Positions 11,503 through 21,305 of a DNA stretch of 64,000 nucleotides are shown piece by piece. Every line of letters starts with the position of its first letter. Within the stretch, counting starts at the first letter, position 1. The notes beneath the pieces were generated by a model. That model saw nothing but the letters and a program-made list of their open reading frames with translations. It searched no databases and was not told the origin of the DNA. Location: positions 16,439,098 to 16,503,097 of the forward strand of contig CM070602.1 of NCBI GenBank assembly GCA_036346395.1, in the 5' to 3' direction. Made by a program: the position numbers and the translations under genes. This DNA comes from Hsuehochloa calcarea. Its lineage: Eukaryota > Streptophyta > Magnoliopsida > Poales > Poaceae.

Positions 11503-14500
11503 TGTAACATCCCAAAATTCGAGCTTTAAAAATCTTTTAAATATTGATAGCAAGAGAATTTACCTTTTGGATTATTTGAATATTAATTTAAAAGCTTAAA
11601 TTGGACTTTAAGGACAAATTGATTTAATGTGCTTAATCCCAACATCAACAATTGTCAAAACTATTTTATTTAGATTCTATATGCTTGGATATATTTTATA
11701 GAATTTTCTCGAATTTTTCCAAAGTCATTTGCTATTTTCTAATTGCTATTTGCATTTTCTGATTTATTTAAAAGAAAAATCAAAGAAAATCCTTGAACGA
11801 TCTCGGGCGAAGCCCAAAGACTATTCCATCGCCTCGGCCCGCCTTCCTTCCTCGCTTCCGCCGCATTCGGATCGGATCATTGGGCGCTTGGATCTCGGCC
11901 AGCGCGCCGCTTCTTCGCCTTCTCTCGACGCGTGGGCCGCTGAGGTCGCTGCCTCTCGACACGGTCTTCTTCCTCCCGCTTTCTCGCTTCGCCATTTTTC
12001 GCTTCAAGGAGCTCGTCCGAAAACGCGGCATCGCCGGCCCGATTTCGCGCAACCCCACCAATCAGAGCCCCAACTATTCGTATCCATCCCCAACCGAATT
12101 AACCTTCAAATCTCGCTCTATCTCCTAAAACCGGAAGATCCGGCGTGACCGAGACGGACTCAATTGGGGTTTCCATCTCGATCGCTCCCGAGCCCTATAA
12201 ATACACCCTAGGGTTCCCCTCGCCCTCCGCATCCCATAGCAGCCGCCCCCGCTCGATCTCTCGCTCGAGCCCCCACATTAGCCCAAAATCCAAACTTTCG
12301 CGCCTCGGGTTTTTCGCCGCTTTACCGCCGCCGCCGCCGGCCGGTCGTCGTGCGACCTCCTCTGGCTCGGTGTCACTCGAGCCACCTCGGTGCGCTTTCT
12401 CGTCGCCAAGTCCCATGCCGCCGCCGTCCGACAATAGCCGTGACTTCGCCTCCGCTTCTTCTCCACCGCCGGTCGCCACTACTTCACTTTCCGGTGAGGT
12501 CAAGACTAGGTGCGCAATAAGCGCAAGGAATGCTCGGTACCCTTTGGTCGCCGGCGACTCGCCGCCGATCGCCGGTGATACCCTTGGTCCCCGCGCGCCG
12601 TCGGCCATGACTCGTCGGCCGCGTCGACCTCGTGCGCCTGTCGCCTCGTGTGCAGCGCGTGGCGCCAGATCGGCACCGGCCAGCGGCTCAAGCGTGGTCC
12701 ACCATCAAGCCCGGCTTTGCCTCGGCTCGGTGAACCCATCCACCGGTAGAGCCCAGCGGCGGGTGGGGGCCCACTGTCGAGACGGTTTTAATTAATTTCT
12801 TTTTCCTACCGACGCAAGCATTGCGCATTAATTCGATTTTCCTTTATAAAATTAATTCGGGAAATTCGAGAAAATCCAATTTAGGGTTTAATTGATTTTT
12901 CCAATCTTCCAAAGCCCATATCTTTTGCATCCGAAGTCCAATTAAGCCCATTCAAATTTGTAAATTCATATAAAATTAAGATCTATTTAATGGTGAATTT
13001 TATTTGATTTTTGGAGTTTGTTTTGCCTCTGTTATTTATTTGTTTTGTTTCTTTTGTCTCGTTTGCATGAGTAGACGTCGATACTTGGGAATTTTGCGTA
13101 AGAAGGAGCACCTCAAGACCAAGACCAATATCTAGATCTATTCCAAGGCAAGTTATACCTTTGATCATTTTGAACCCAGTTTTCAAAATACTTTATTTCA
13201 ATGTATTGCATTCTATTTCAAGTATTTATTTAAATGCTTTTGGGTGTAGTTATTAATCCAAATTGTTATGCCACCTTGTCTATTGTATGCCATGATCTTT
13301 TGTCACCCTAGGTTGATTAATTATTAGTTGGTATTATTGTAGCACCAACGTGGGTTGGTTAGATACGATTAGATCGCTTAGCCATGCCACGAGTCATCAT
13401 TTCATGTGAGAGTTGCAATTATAAACTTAACTAAGTGATTATGGAACTGTGTGATGAATCTGTGTGTCTTTGTGTCTTTACTCGTTGATGGCATGTGTTG
13501 CACTTAATCAACGAGGTGGGAAAAGATTTAGACGAGGCAAGTGGTGGATTCTGTGAATGGTGGATCTGTGTGATTTAAACTTTGTGATTTGGGAAAAATC
13601 GAAGTCTTGCCTTAGTCAATTAAGGACTTAACTTTGTGCGCCATTGAACTGGGCCTTCTTTACTGCGACCACATGCCTAGTATGGGTGGGCCTGACTTAG
13701 TAAGTTATGGAGTCTTGACATTGACAACTCAGTTGTATTTAAGCTATGTGATGGGTCGGAGGTGTGATATGTCACATCGCGGACGGTTCATTTGCATCCT
13801 CGCCCAATGGTGTGTGTCGCTCCAAGGGCCGTGTACAAATTGACTGGCGATAAAGCACACCAGAGTGTCATTGTTTGAGATGAAGTCTCGAAAGGTTTTG
13901 TTGTGATCAACTCGATCCGGTTGGTTTCATCGTGTGGGTAAAGTGTACAACCTCTGCAGAGTGTTTAAACCAATCTATTCGAATAGCCGCGTCCTCGGTT
14001 ATGGACATGCTCGAAATTTCACACGAGGGGTAGATTTTCATAAAACAATTGGGAAGGGTCACCGTGTGAGATAACTTGTTCAATTGTGTGAAAGAACTTG
14101 ATTAGACTATGTGTCCTTTGTGAAATCAATTGTTAACTCATTATTGTCTATTTATTTTGAATTATGCTTTCAATCTATTATTTGTATTCAATTGCAAATG
14201 TTGCATTTCGCAAAATAACCACGAAGCCATTTCTTTGGAATAAGCCATCATGTATAAATGCATTCGTGGTATGACTTGCGAGTACGGTGTGTACTCACTC
14301 TTGCTAAACAAATCAATGTATGGAGGAGTCGTCACTTTGCTTTTGAAGAAGAGTTCTACTGAAGGTTGAGCGTTAGGGTCTTGATCCCATCGGTTGCTGT
14401 GGTAAATTGATGGGAGCCTCCGGAGTTTATTTCGTTTCACGCAGCTTATTTCTTTATTGTCACTTTGCATGGCTTAATAAATGTAAACTCACCATAAGGT

Positions 14501-14657
14501 CCCAACAGCTTATTTGTTATTTAAATGTACTCGCTTATTCTTATATTCGTGTATGGATGTGATATTTCATCAATGTTGATATCTGTGTGCACTAGCGTGA
14601 TCCTGGACTAGTGCAGAATACACAGAGGGTCCAGATTTGCATATTTGGGTCCCGACA
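11503..14657 (+). repeat. Tekay-like element, 3' LTR (3155 bp)
   Basis: This is collinear with 2610-5790, from TGTAACATCCC to GGGTCCCGACA. It carries more CAG/CTG-site changes than the 5' copy, for example CACAGAAGCC becoming CACGAAGCC and TTCTGCAAA becoming TTCGCAAA near 14205-14225. A 216-codon open frame at 12145-12795 lies in the GC-rich block, is not conserved in the other LTR and is not called as a gene. Confidence 0.93.
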
Positions 14658-15239
14658 AATATCCTTGGGATGGGGACTCGGTCGCGAGATCGGTAAGCAA
14701 AGCAGACTTATGACTGAGCGAGTCCAAAGAAGTCAAAGATGAAGTTGAAATATTCTTCATCCTCCGATTACAGAGTCATATTTGCTCTTTGGACACCTAA
14801 GGAATGTCTACCACGACCTCCTTCCCAAGACGGCGCATGAGTCATCCTCACCTTGACCAGAGGCTTTGCAACCGCCTCGTGGTCTCTACAACCATTTCAG
14901 AGGTCATAGCTACCCTTTCGGTGGTCGTAGCTACGACCTCGTGAGTCATCGTGCCCTCTCGGTGGTCGTAGCTACGACCTCGATGTCGTAGCTACAACCT
15001 CAAGAAATCAAGAAACCACTTTGAGCCACAGGTCAAGGAGATCCTTCAACCACTTCCATTATTACCTCTCCACCATCAAGAGGTGACAATGGGCTTCTCA
15101 ACTAAGCATTCACAAATTTGAAGAGTTGGACTGAAATAAAGAAAAGCAAATCAAAGGTTGTGAAAAGGAAAAGGTAAATGTTGTTCTTACACTTTAGTAC
15201 ATTTCACATACCTCACTCCTGGTCTTAACCAGAATTTAG
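14658..15239. other. Tat1 spacer or intron with perfect palindromes, right of the Tekay insertion
   Basis: No open frame is convincing here. GGTCGTAGCTACGACC, a perfect 16-bp palindrome, occurs at 14923-14938 and 14964-14979, with imperfect versions at about 14880-14915 and 14983-15000. These share arms with the GTCGTA hairpins elsewhere in Tat1. The sequence right after the LTR (AATAT) does not match the left flank at 2529. Confidence 0.6.
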
Positions 15240-16941
15240 GAGCAATCCTCCCAACGGAGGATTTCTTCTTCTCACGACCACGCCCCGTCGAGGTTCCACA
15301 TTGGCCCGGCTACGACCACGCCACGTCGTAGAGTTTGAACAGAACCGTGGCTCGGTCTCTGGTTCTCTGGATGGCCGAGATCAGTCTCGACCCATTCCAA
15401 GAGCACCACTACCCTCGATTGCAGTTGTGCTGGAGCAGCATCGTCCTTCATAAAAGACATAAAATCTTTCCAGATCTCCTTTTCCAGTTGCTTAACAAAA
15501 CTAGGAGTGGCAGCAACTGCGAAAGATTCCTTGTCATAATAGAAGGGTACCTTAGCCTTGCGAGGTTTGCGCTTAAGAGATTCAGCTGCTTCAACCTCCT
15601 CGGCTTCGACGGCTGCCCCCTCGGCTTGATTATAGCTATAGTTGCCGCATGCTTTGTAGAGGGTCTGGTCGAAAGACCAGAGCTCGAGCTTGCTCCTCCC
15701 TTGTCGGCAGATTTTACAAGTCGACGTCTCTTAGAGGGAGGAGCCGAGCCTTTGTCTTTCAACAACCCAGCGCCAATAGTCATCAGTACGACTTCTTCGT
15801 CGTCCTGACGATTTTCCATGCCTGCTTTCTGTAAAGCAAAACAGAAAAAGAAGAATCACTAATCAGTCGTAAGTTTTTCTACGACCAAAGCCAAGTCGTA
15901 AGTTTTTCTACGACACTTTCTTGATCGTAAGATATTCTACGATCACCATTAGTCGTAAGTATCTTCTACGACTATAAAGTCCTAAAGAAAGAATCAACTT
16001 TTTGATTACCTTTAGGCGCTCTATCTTTTCATCTGCGGACAAAGTCGCAATGATTTGAGGAACCGCCACTCGGAGTGGCGGAGACTTCTCACAGATGAGT
16101 TTGACCCTAGAGTCAATCTCTGCCTGTGAAAGATCTGTGTAAACAGATAGAAATATTAGACAATGTTGAGAAAGACCAAACCAAAAGCTAAGTCGGAGGT
16201 TCACTTACCCTCGTCGTAGTCCCTGGTCGGGTCTCCTCTCCCCGAGTATCTCCACATAGGAGATGCTCGTTTCTTCAGAGGACTAATTCGGCGTGTGATG
16301 AAATCTTTCACCACATGCCATCCTGTTAGCCCTTCTTCTTTCAAGTCTTTGATGGCTTGAATATAAGGGGCAATCCGGTTGATATCTTCAGGAGTTGAAT
16401 CCCATGAAGATTTCTTTTCGGCAGCCTTCCCCGCGAAAGAAAGGCTGTCTTCTGAGGTGACTTTCCAGTAAAACCACCTCTTTCTCCATCCCGGCCATGA
16501 AGACCGGGTGAAGCTCTGAATATACTCCTTCGACTTTAAGTCGTGGAGCTTAAGACCACAGCTTCCGGCGATTCCGGCTTGTCGAGCCATTCCATAATAA
16601 TATTGGAAAAGCTCGAGGTCCGCCGGAATCCCCAAGTAAGCCTCGCACAGATACACGAAGACACTCAGCATGGTAATGGAATTAGGACCTAGGTTTACTA
16701 ATTTCACTCCAAAATGCTCGAGTACTATCGTAAGAAAGGGGTGAGCAGGCAGTCGGAGGCCGCACTCACAATACGCTTGGAAGACGGGGATTTGCCCATT
16801 TTCCCCCGACGGCTAGTGCTGCCCAATGGCCGGAATCCACTTCACCAGAGCTTTCTCTGGAATCTTCCCGGCGTCGACTAAGATTTTGATCTTAGCCGCA
16901 TCCATCTCCGATTCTTCCCATTCAGAAACTCTCTTGGCCAT
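15240..16941 (-). pseudogene. Antisense ORF of Tat1, 5' half: Transposase_28-like head
   Basis: The start codon is at 16939-16941 (MAKRVSEWEESEMDAAKIK). Exon 1 runs 16941-16209 to a GT donor and contains LRLPAHPFLTIVLEHFGVKLVNLGPNSITMLSVFVYLCEAYLGIPADLELFQYYYGM, the signature of the grass 'putative gypsy type transposon' domain (Transposase_28). Exon 2 is 16134-16010 (LSQAEIDSRVKLICEKSPPLRVAVPQIIATLSADEKIERLK). A third exon below about 15830 is basic, then acidic (SAPPSKRRRLVKSADKGG; EVEAAESLKRKPRKAKVPFYYDKESF). There is an in-frame stop after KWIPAIGQH (about 16813) and a frameshift near 15640. The coiled-coil tail continues at 2529-1187 beyond the Tekay insertion. The molecular role of the family is not established. 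Confidence 0.75.
15865..15977. repeat. GTCGTA/TACGAC hairpin cluster in second intron
   Basis: Four units of about 22 bp (AGTCGTAAGTTTTTCTACGA and variants, one with ATCGTA..TACGAT) are spaced about 29 bp apart, between the exon ending about 15830 and the exon starting at 16010 on the minus strand. Confidence 0.85.
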
Positions 16942-17084
16942 TTCGCTCAGAAACAAGAAGTTTTTTGATTGGGTTGGCGGCGGAAAAGATGAAACCTAGT
17001 CGAGGACGGAGAAAGCAAGAGCTCGAAGAACAGCGGAGCGATTTGAGGAAAAGGTAAAAGCTCTGGGTCTAACTCCCAGTGAGT
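16942..17084 (-). promoter_or_regulatory. Probable 5' UTR and promoter side of the Tat1 antisense gene
   Basis: The stretch upstream of the antisense start codon is GC-moderate and leads directly into the 246-bp tandem array. No clear TATA box was recognised on the minus strand. Antisense transcription from here is inferred from gene position only. Confidence 0.3.
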
Positions 17085-17870
17085 TTTATAACCGCACGAT
17101 TGCAACCGCTTCGGGAAACGTCTCATCGACAGATCTAGGGGAGTCGGTTGCGATTCCCTAGATGGTCTGTTCGAGAAATTTAGGTGCGTATTATCACCCC
17201 CAAGCGAAATTACTTTCTTGGCCAAGTCTTTCTGGTCGAAGGAAGTATCAATCGGAAGGGTTTTTTCTCTGATCGCCCTACTACGACCACTTCACAGTCG
17301 TAGGGGTTTTTACGACTTTTTGATAGTCGTAAGCAATCTTCAAGATTGCGATCGCTTCGGGAAACGTCTCATCGACAGATCTGAGGGAGTCGGTTGCAAT
17401 TCCCCAGACGGTCTGTTCGAGAAATTTAGGTGCGTATTGTCACCCCCAAGCAAAATTACTTTCTTGACCAAGTCTTTCTGGTCGAGGGAAGTATCAATCG
17501 GAAGGGTTTTTTCTCCGTTCTTCCTACTACGACCACTTCACAGTCGTAGGGGTTTTTACGACTTTTTGATAGTCGTAAGCAATCTTCAAGATTGCGATCG
17601 CTTCAGGAAACGTCTCATCAACAGATCTATGGGAGTCGTTTGCAATTCCCCAGACGGTCTGTTCGGGAAAATTAGGTTCGTTTTGTCACCTCCAAGCGAA
17701 ATTACTTGCTTGACCAAGTCTTTCTGGTCGAAGGAAGTATCAATCGGAAGGGTTTTTTCTCCGATCGCCCTACTACGACTACTCCACAGTCGAAGGGATT
17801 TTTATGACTTTTTGATAGTCATAAGCAACCTTCCTGACCAAGCAAATTCCTGGTCAAAATAGCACTCAAA
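17085..17870 (+). repeat. Tandem array of about 246-bp units, three copies
   Basis: The phrase GCTTCGGGAAACGTCTCATC starts at 17109 and recurs at 17354 and 17600 with small changes, so the period is 245-246 bp. Each unit contains TTTCTGGTCGAAGGAAGTATC and a CACAGTCGTAGGGGTTTTTA hairpin-like segment. Because 246 is divisible by three, one frame stays open for 214 codons (17218-17862), giving a repeated 82-residue pattern. That is a property of the repeat, not evidence of a gene. Confidence 0.9.
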
Positions 17871-17970
17871 TGTCGAAAAGTTTTTCCTTCGACCATTATT
17901 CTACGATATTTTCATAGTCGTAAGTCCATTTGCAAATCCTTCACCAAGTAAGTTACTTTCACTTGAAGCT

Positions 17971-17982
17971 GGGGGGGCTAGA
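17971..17982 (+). other. Polypurine tract of Tat1
   Basis: GGGGGGGCTAGA stands directly before the TG of the 3' LTR. Confidence 0.75.
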
Positions 17983-18131
17983 TGACGAGGATCTAGTAAT
18001 CCTCATTTTATCTTTTATCTATAATTCTTATTATGGGTAAATATGATGTCACATAGTCCCCAGAAGTACCCCTTATATTTATAAGGGGGAAGCCTACTAA
18101 GTGATTGTAAGATCTTCTACAATCACCCCTA

Positions 18132-18300
18132 TAGTCGTAAGTCTTACTACGACTATGTCATGGTCGTAAGTCCTTCTACGACCACTACCTGGTCGTAAGT
18201 CCTTCTACGACCATTACCCAGTCGTAAGTCCTTCTACGACTATTGCACAGTCGTAAGCTCTATTACGACTTATACCCAGTCGTAAGTCCTACTACGACCA
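18132..18300. repeat. Six-unit GTCGTAAGTCCTTCTACGAC hairpin array in U3 of the Tat1 LTR
   Basis: Six units, each about 22 bp with a period of about 28-30 bp, have arms GGTCGTA/TACGACC around an 8-bp loop. The array lies about 250-400 bp upstream of the TATA box, inside the part of the LTR that acts as promoter. Confidence 0.88.
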
Positions 18301-18546
18301 AGTGAACCACGACCACCTTATAATCAAACCTACATGCAAGTGGGTCCAATTGATTAAGGAATCCGAACGGTCCACACGCACTATTATTTCGCGTAATAAT
18401 AGTGCTTAAATACCCCATTACCTCTGAAAGATAACTGCCAGACGACGTGAAGAAGCCAATGCGCCGGTAATTACTGCCATCATGCGCCCATTACTGGCTT
18501 AATTGGGCGACTCTTCCGCAGGACAAAGCGGCTACTTCTTCACGAC

Positions 18547-18555
18547 TATATAAAG
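18547..18555 (+). promoter_or_regulatory. TATA box of the Tat1 LTR
   Basis: TATATAAAG follows a GC-containing stretch and precedes a purine-rich leader (GAGGGTGAAAGAAAAAGGGG). It is in the expected place for an LTR of this size. Confidence 0.65.
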
Positions 18556-18826
18556 ACAACAATCAGAGGGTGAAAGAAAAAGGGGCAAGACAGAGCGAGT
18601 CAAGGGGAAACACAAGTATTATTCTCTGTAATAGTCTTAGTTTCTTGCTTGATCATCGAGAATACAGTCAATACCATACACACACAGGAGTAGGGTTGTT
18701 ATTCTCCCCGGAGAAGGCCTGAACTCTGTGTAAACATCCCGTGTCAACCACTCTGCGTGATTTCATCTCTAGGAGACCCCCCGAATCAAATAATCTTTAC
18801 GTAAGATTGGTTCTAATACACCGACA

Positions 18827-19823
18827 GGTGTAATGCCTTCAGTCTTGCAATATGATTCAAATTCATCATAACAGAATTCCATACCATTATCAGTACGAAG
18901 TTTTTTACCTTCTTTTCTGTTTGTCTTTCAACCATAGTCTTCCACTCTTTAAATGCTGAAAATGCTTGTGATTTATGCTTCATGAAATAAGGCCACACTC
19001 TTCTAGAGTAATCATCAATAATTGTCAACATATAATTAGCACCGCCTAGCGATGTCTTGCGAGATGGTCCCCATAAATCAGAATGCACATAATCCAAAAT
19101 ACCTTCAGTAGTATGAACTGAAGTATTAAATCTCACCCTCTTGTGTTTGCTAAACACACAATGCTCATAAAATTTCAACTTGCTGATGCTATGTCCATCA
19201 AGAAGTCCTCTCTTGCTTAATTCTGCCAAACCAAGCTCACTCATATGCCCAAGGCGCATGTGCCAAAGATTAGTAGCATCAGAATCAGATAATGAACTTG
19301 AGATTGCAGCAACATTACCTGATATTGTAGTACCTCGCAGATGGTACAGATTGGCAGATTTAATATCAGCTTTCATCACAACAAGAGAGCCTTTTGATAC
19401 CTTTAAAACTCCACCTTCACCTGAATACTTGTACCCTTTAGTATCAAGAGTACTCAAAGAGATGAGGTTCCTTTTCAAATCTGGAATGTGCCTCACATCT
19501 GTCAAAGTTCTGACAATACCATCAAACATCTTGATCTGAACAGAACCAATTCCTGCAACCTTACAAGATGAGTTATCACCCATCAATACAGTACTACCTT
19601 CAATAGATTCATAGGTGGCAAACCAATCCCTATTAGGGCACATATGAAAAGTGCAGGCAGAATCAAGGATCCATTCATCATTGGTCTTAGCACATCCAGC
19701 AAAGGCAACAAGAATTTCTCCATTAGGACTATCATCAGCAACAAGGGAGGCTTTACCTTCATCATCTGGTTTACCTTTTGGCTTATAGTAGCCAGCTCTC
19801 TTTTCTTTATTTTACAGCTTCCA
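18827..19823 (-). pseudogene. Copia knuckle, protease, GAG-pre-integrase and integrase N-part, truncated
   Basis: The knuckle (CKYCKKSGHDISEC) is followed by a stop in CWKL*N near 19815. The protease site reads WILDSACTFHMC, so the usual DSG is DSA. The GAG-pre-integrase has ATNLWHMRLGHMSELGLAELSKRG. The integrase begins RVRFNTSVHTTEGILDYVHSDLWGP, with the first catalytic D in HSDLWGP, followed by MLTIIDDYSRRVWPYFMKHK. A frameshift near 18905 shifts the second catalytic region (DNGMEFCYDEFESYCKTEGIT in the corrected reading). The coding ends at the Tat1 junction. Confidence 0.85.
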
Positions 19824-19892
19824 GCATTCAGAGATGTCGTGCCCACTTTTCTTGCAATATTTGCACGACTTGTATCTGCCTCTTGATTTTGA

Positions 19893-20570
19893 TCAGCTCT
19901 TATAGCCGTTCGGACTTTTACCTCGAGATCCATTGTTTGAGTTCTTCTCCTTTTGCCTGCCACGAATAAACAAGCCTGCTCCTTGCGAGCTTGAATTTTC
20001 AGACGGTACCATATGTTTCATCTTCTCCTTTGCATGCAAAGTTTCATAAACTTCATTAAGAGTGAGAGTATCTCTACTATATAATATGGTATCTCTGAAA
20101 TTTGAAAAAGAACTAGGCAGTGAACACAAAAGAATAAGACCCAAATCCTCATCATCATATTTTACCTCCATCGATTCTAGGTCGGTAACGATCTCCTTAA
20201 ACACCGAAAGATGATCAAGCACATATCCATCTTCTTGCAATTTATGAGAGTACAATTTCTGCTTGAGATGCATCTTACTGGTGAGATCCTTTGTCATGCA
20301 AATTTGCTCAAGCTTCAACCATAATGTAGCAGATGTCTTCTGCTTTAAAACATCCTGCAAAATATCATTTGATAGCTGTAGGTGAATTTGAGATAAAGCC
20401 TTATGGTCTTTGCGCTTCTCATCTGCGGTCCATTCGATATGTTGTTTATCAAAACCTTCCAATGCATCATCCAAATCCATCTGTGCCAACACAGCCCTCA
20501 TCTTTACTTGCCACAACGAAAATCTTGTGTCTCGACTCAGGAGTGAAAGATCATACTTCAAAGTCGCCAT
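19893..20570 (-). CDS. gag: Copia Gag polyprotein
   Basis: The start is at 20570-20568 (MATLKYDLSLLSRDTRFSLWQVKMRAVLAQMDLDDALEGFD). An upstream in-frame ATG at 20618 is less likely because the MATLKYDLSLL start is typical of the family. The body matches the Copia gag (UBN2) domain: WLKLEQICMTKDLTSKMHLKQKLYSHKLQEDGYVLDHLSVFKEIVTDL, then LLCSLPSSFSNFRDTIL. The tail is basic (GRQKEKNSNNGSRGKSPNGYKS) and leads to the CCHC knuckle about 60 bp further, after a frame change. It forms the particle shell in intact relatives. Confidence 0.87.
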   Translation of the reverse strand: MATLKYDLSLLSRDTRFSLWQVKMRAVLAQMDLDDALEGFDKQHIEWTADEKRKDHKALSQIHLQLSNDILQDVLKQKTSATLWLKLEQICMTKDLTSKMHLKQKLYSHKLQEDGYVLDHLSVFKEIVTDLESMEVKYDDEDLGLILLCSLPSSFSNFRDTILYSRDTLTLNEVYETLHAKEKMKHMVPSENSSSQGAGLFIRGRQKEKNSNNGSRGKSPNGYKS

Positions 20571-20639
20571 GAGGAATAACTTGAAATTTGCTGGTACTGA
20601 TCTGTGTAAACCTAGCAAAAATCACGACTAGCTTGGTAC

Positions 20640-21291
20640 ACTTTCTGTGTACACGAAACCAAAATCTTTAAATCTCCTGGTGCTTCTCGTGTGGGCTTAG
20701 CAGAAAGATCACAACAAAATAGAACTTCAGTTGATCTCAGCTGTCTCGGGAGAAAAGAAGCAAATATATATTTTATATATATATATCTTCCTCTCTCTCC
20801 AAAAGTTCACCCGTGAGCTTCCTTGTGATTAATGATAGATTAAAGAATGCAAAAAAAGATCAACTACCATCTAGAGATTAATTAGAGGATGATGACCTTC
20901 GGACCTGTGCGGCTTTGGATGTAGCAAATATGGACGAAACAAACCAATACGCTGCACGCGGCTGGGGGCGACGATCGGACCGTGGCAACGCACGGATCCG
21001 CAGCGATGCCGCGCTGGCTTCTGTCTGTTGCTGCTTCCGCTCGGGGCGCGACCCACGGACTGAGTTGAGGATGCGCACTTGACGTGCTGCTGCGCGTGGA
21101 CCGGGGCAGACGAACGCCGCTGGTCGATGATGGCGCCGAAGGATGAAGCGACGAACGCGATGAGAATTGCTGGTGTTCCTTCGCGTGACGACGGCCCCGG
21201 GGGAGAAAGCAAGCGAGTTGCTCGACGGGAGTGGCGACCGAAATCAATCTGTTATTCTTTTTTCGTATCTCTTCAGGCCCTGATTTCCTGC
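20640..21291 (-). other. Leader between the Copia PBS and gag
   Basis: About 650 bp with a TATATATAT-like tract at 20765-20790 and a GC-rich part at 20930-21240. Open frames up to 140 codons occur on the minus strand but show no domain, and each is in the untranslated position. Confidence 0.5.
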
Positions 21292-21303
21292 GCTCTGATA
21301 CCA
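21292..21303 (-). other. Primer binding site of the minus-strand Copia element
   Basis: On the minus strand TGGTATCAGAGC is two bases after the LTR end. Confidence 0.9.
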
Positions 21304-21305
21304 CT

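Larger units (their letters stand above)
2530..14657 (+). mobile_element. Tekay/Del-like Gypsy chromovirus with 3.1-kb LTRs, inserted in the Tat1 antisense gene
   Basis: LTRs lie at 2610-5790 and 11503-14657, both TG...CA, with an initiator-Met tRNA primer site right after the first and a polypurine tract right before the second. Internal order is gag, zinc knuckle, protease, RT, RNase H, integrase and a C-terminal chromodomain-like stretch, which is Gypsy order. Long LTRs and the C-terminal region suggest the Tekay/Del chromovirus lineage. About 80 bp of internal sequence (2530-2609) also precedes the first LTR, so this is not a clean single insertion, and no matching 5-bp target duplication is present. 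Most frames after gag are broken by 1-2 bp changes at CAG/CTG sites. Confidence 0.88.
1..18826 (+). mobile_element. Tat-lineage Gypsy retrotransposon, 3' part (Tat1), with nested Tekay insertion
   Basis: Only the 3' portion lies in the window: short tandem repeats (1-926), a spliced antisense ORF (1187-16941, interrupted), a 246-bp tandem array (about 17085-17870), a G-rich polypurine tract and an LTR (17983-18826). Known Tat-clade elements (Grande, RIRE2, Retand, Cinful) have this order: pol, long tandem-repeat spacer, antisense ORF, PPT, 3' LTR. The pol genes should lie left of position 1. The element interrupts a minus-strand Copia integrase exactly at 18826/18827, so Tat1 landed in that Copia element. 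The lineage call rests on architecture and on the Transposase_28-like antisense protein, because no Tat1 pol domain is visible here. Confidence 0.72.
17983..18826 (+). repeat. 3' LTR of Tat1 (844 bp)
   Basis: It starts TGACGAGGATCTAG after a G-rich tract and ends ACACCGACA, where a Copia integrase frame resumes at once. It contains the hairpin array at 18132-18300, a TATA box at 18547-18555 and a likely R/U5 stretch with TTATTCTCTGTAATAG. The partner LTR is outside the window. Confidence 0.82.

Noticed and set aside
12145..12795. 216-codon frame TETDSIGVSISIAPEP.. in the GC-rich part of an LTR
   Set aside because: It lies in the Tekay 3' LTR, is not preserved in the 5' LTR at 3258, and similar frames exist on the other strand.
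17218..17862. 214-codon open frame with a repeated 82-residue pattern, possible repeat protein
   Set aside because: It is produced by a 246-bp tandem DNA repeat whose length keeps the frame; no start context, domain or independent conservation is visible.
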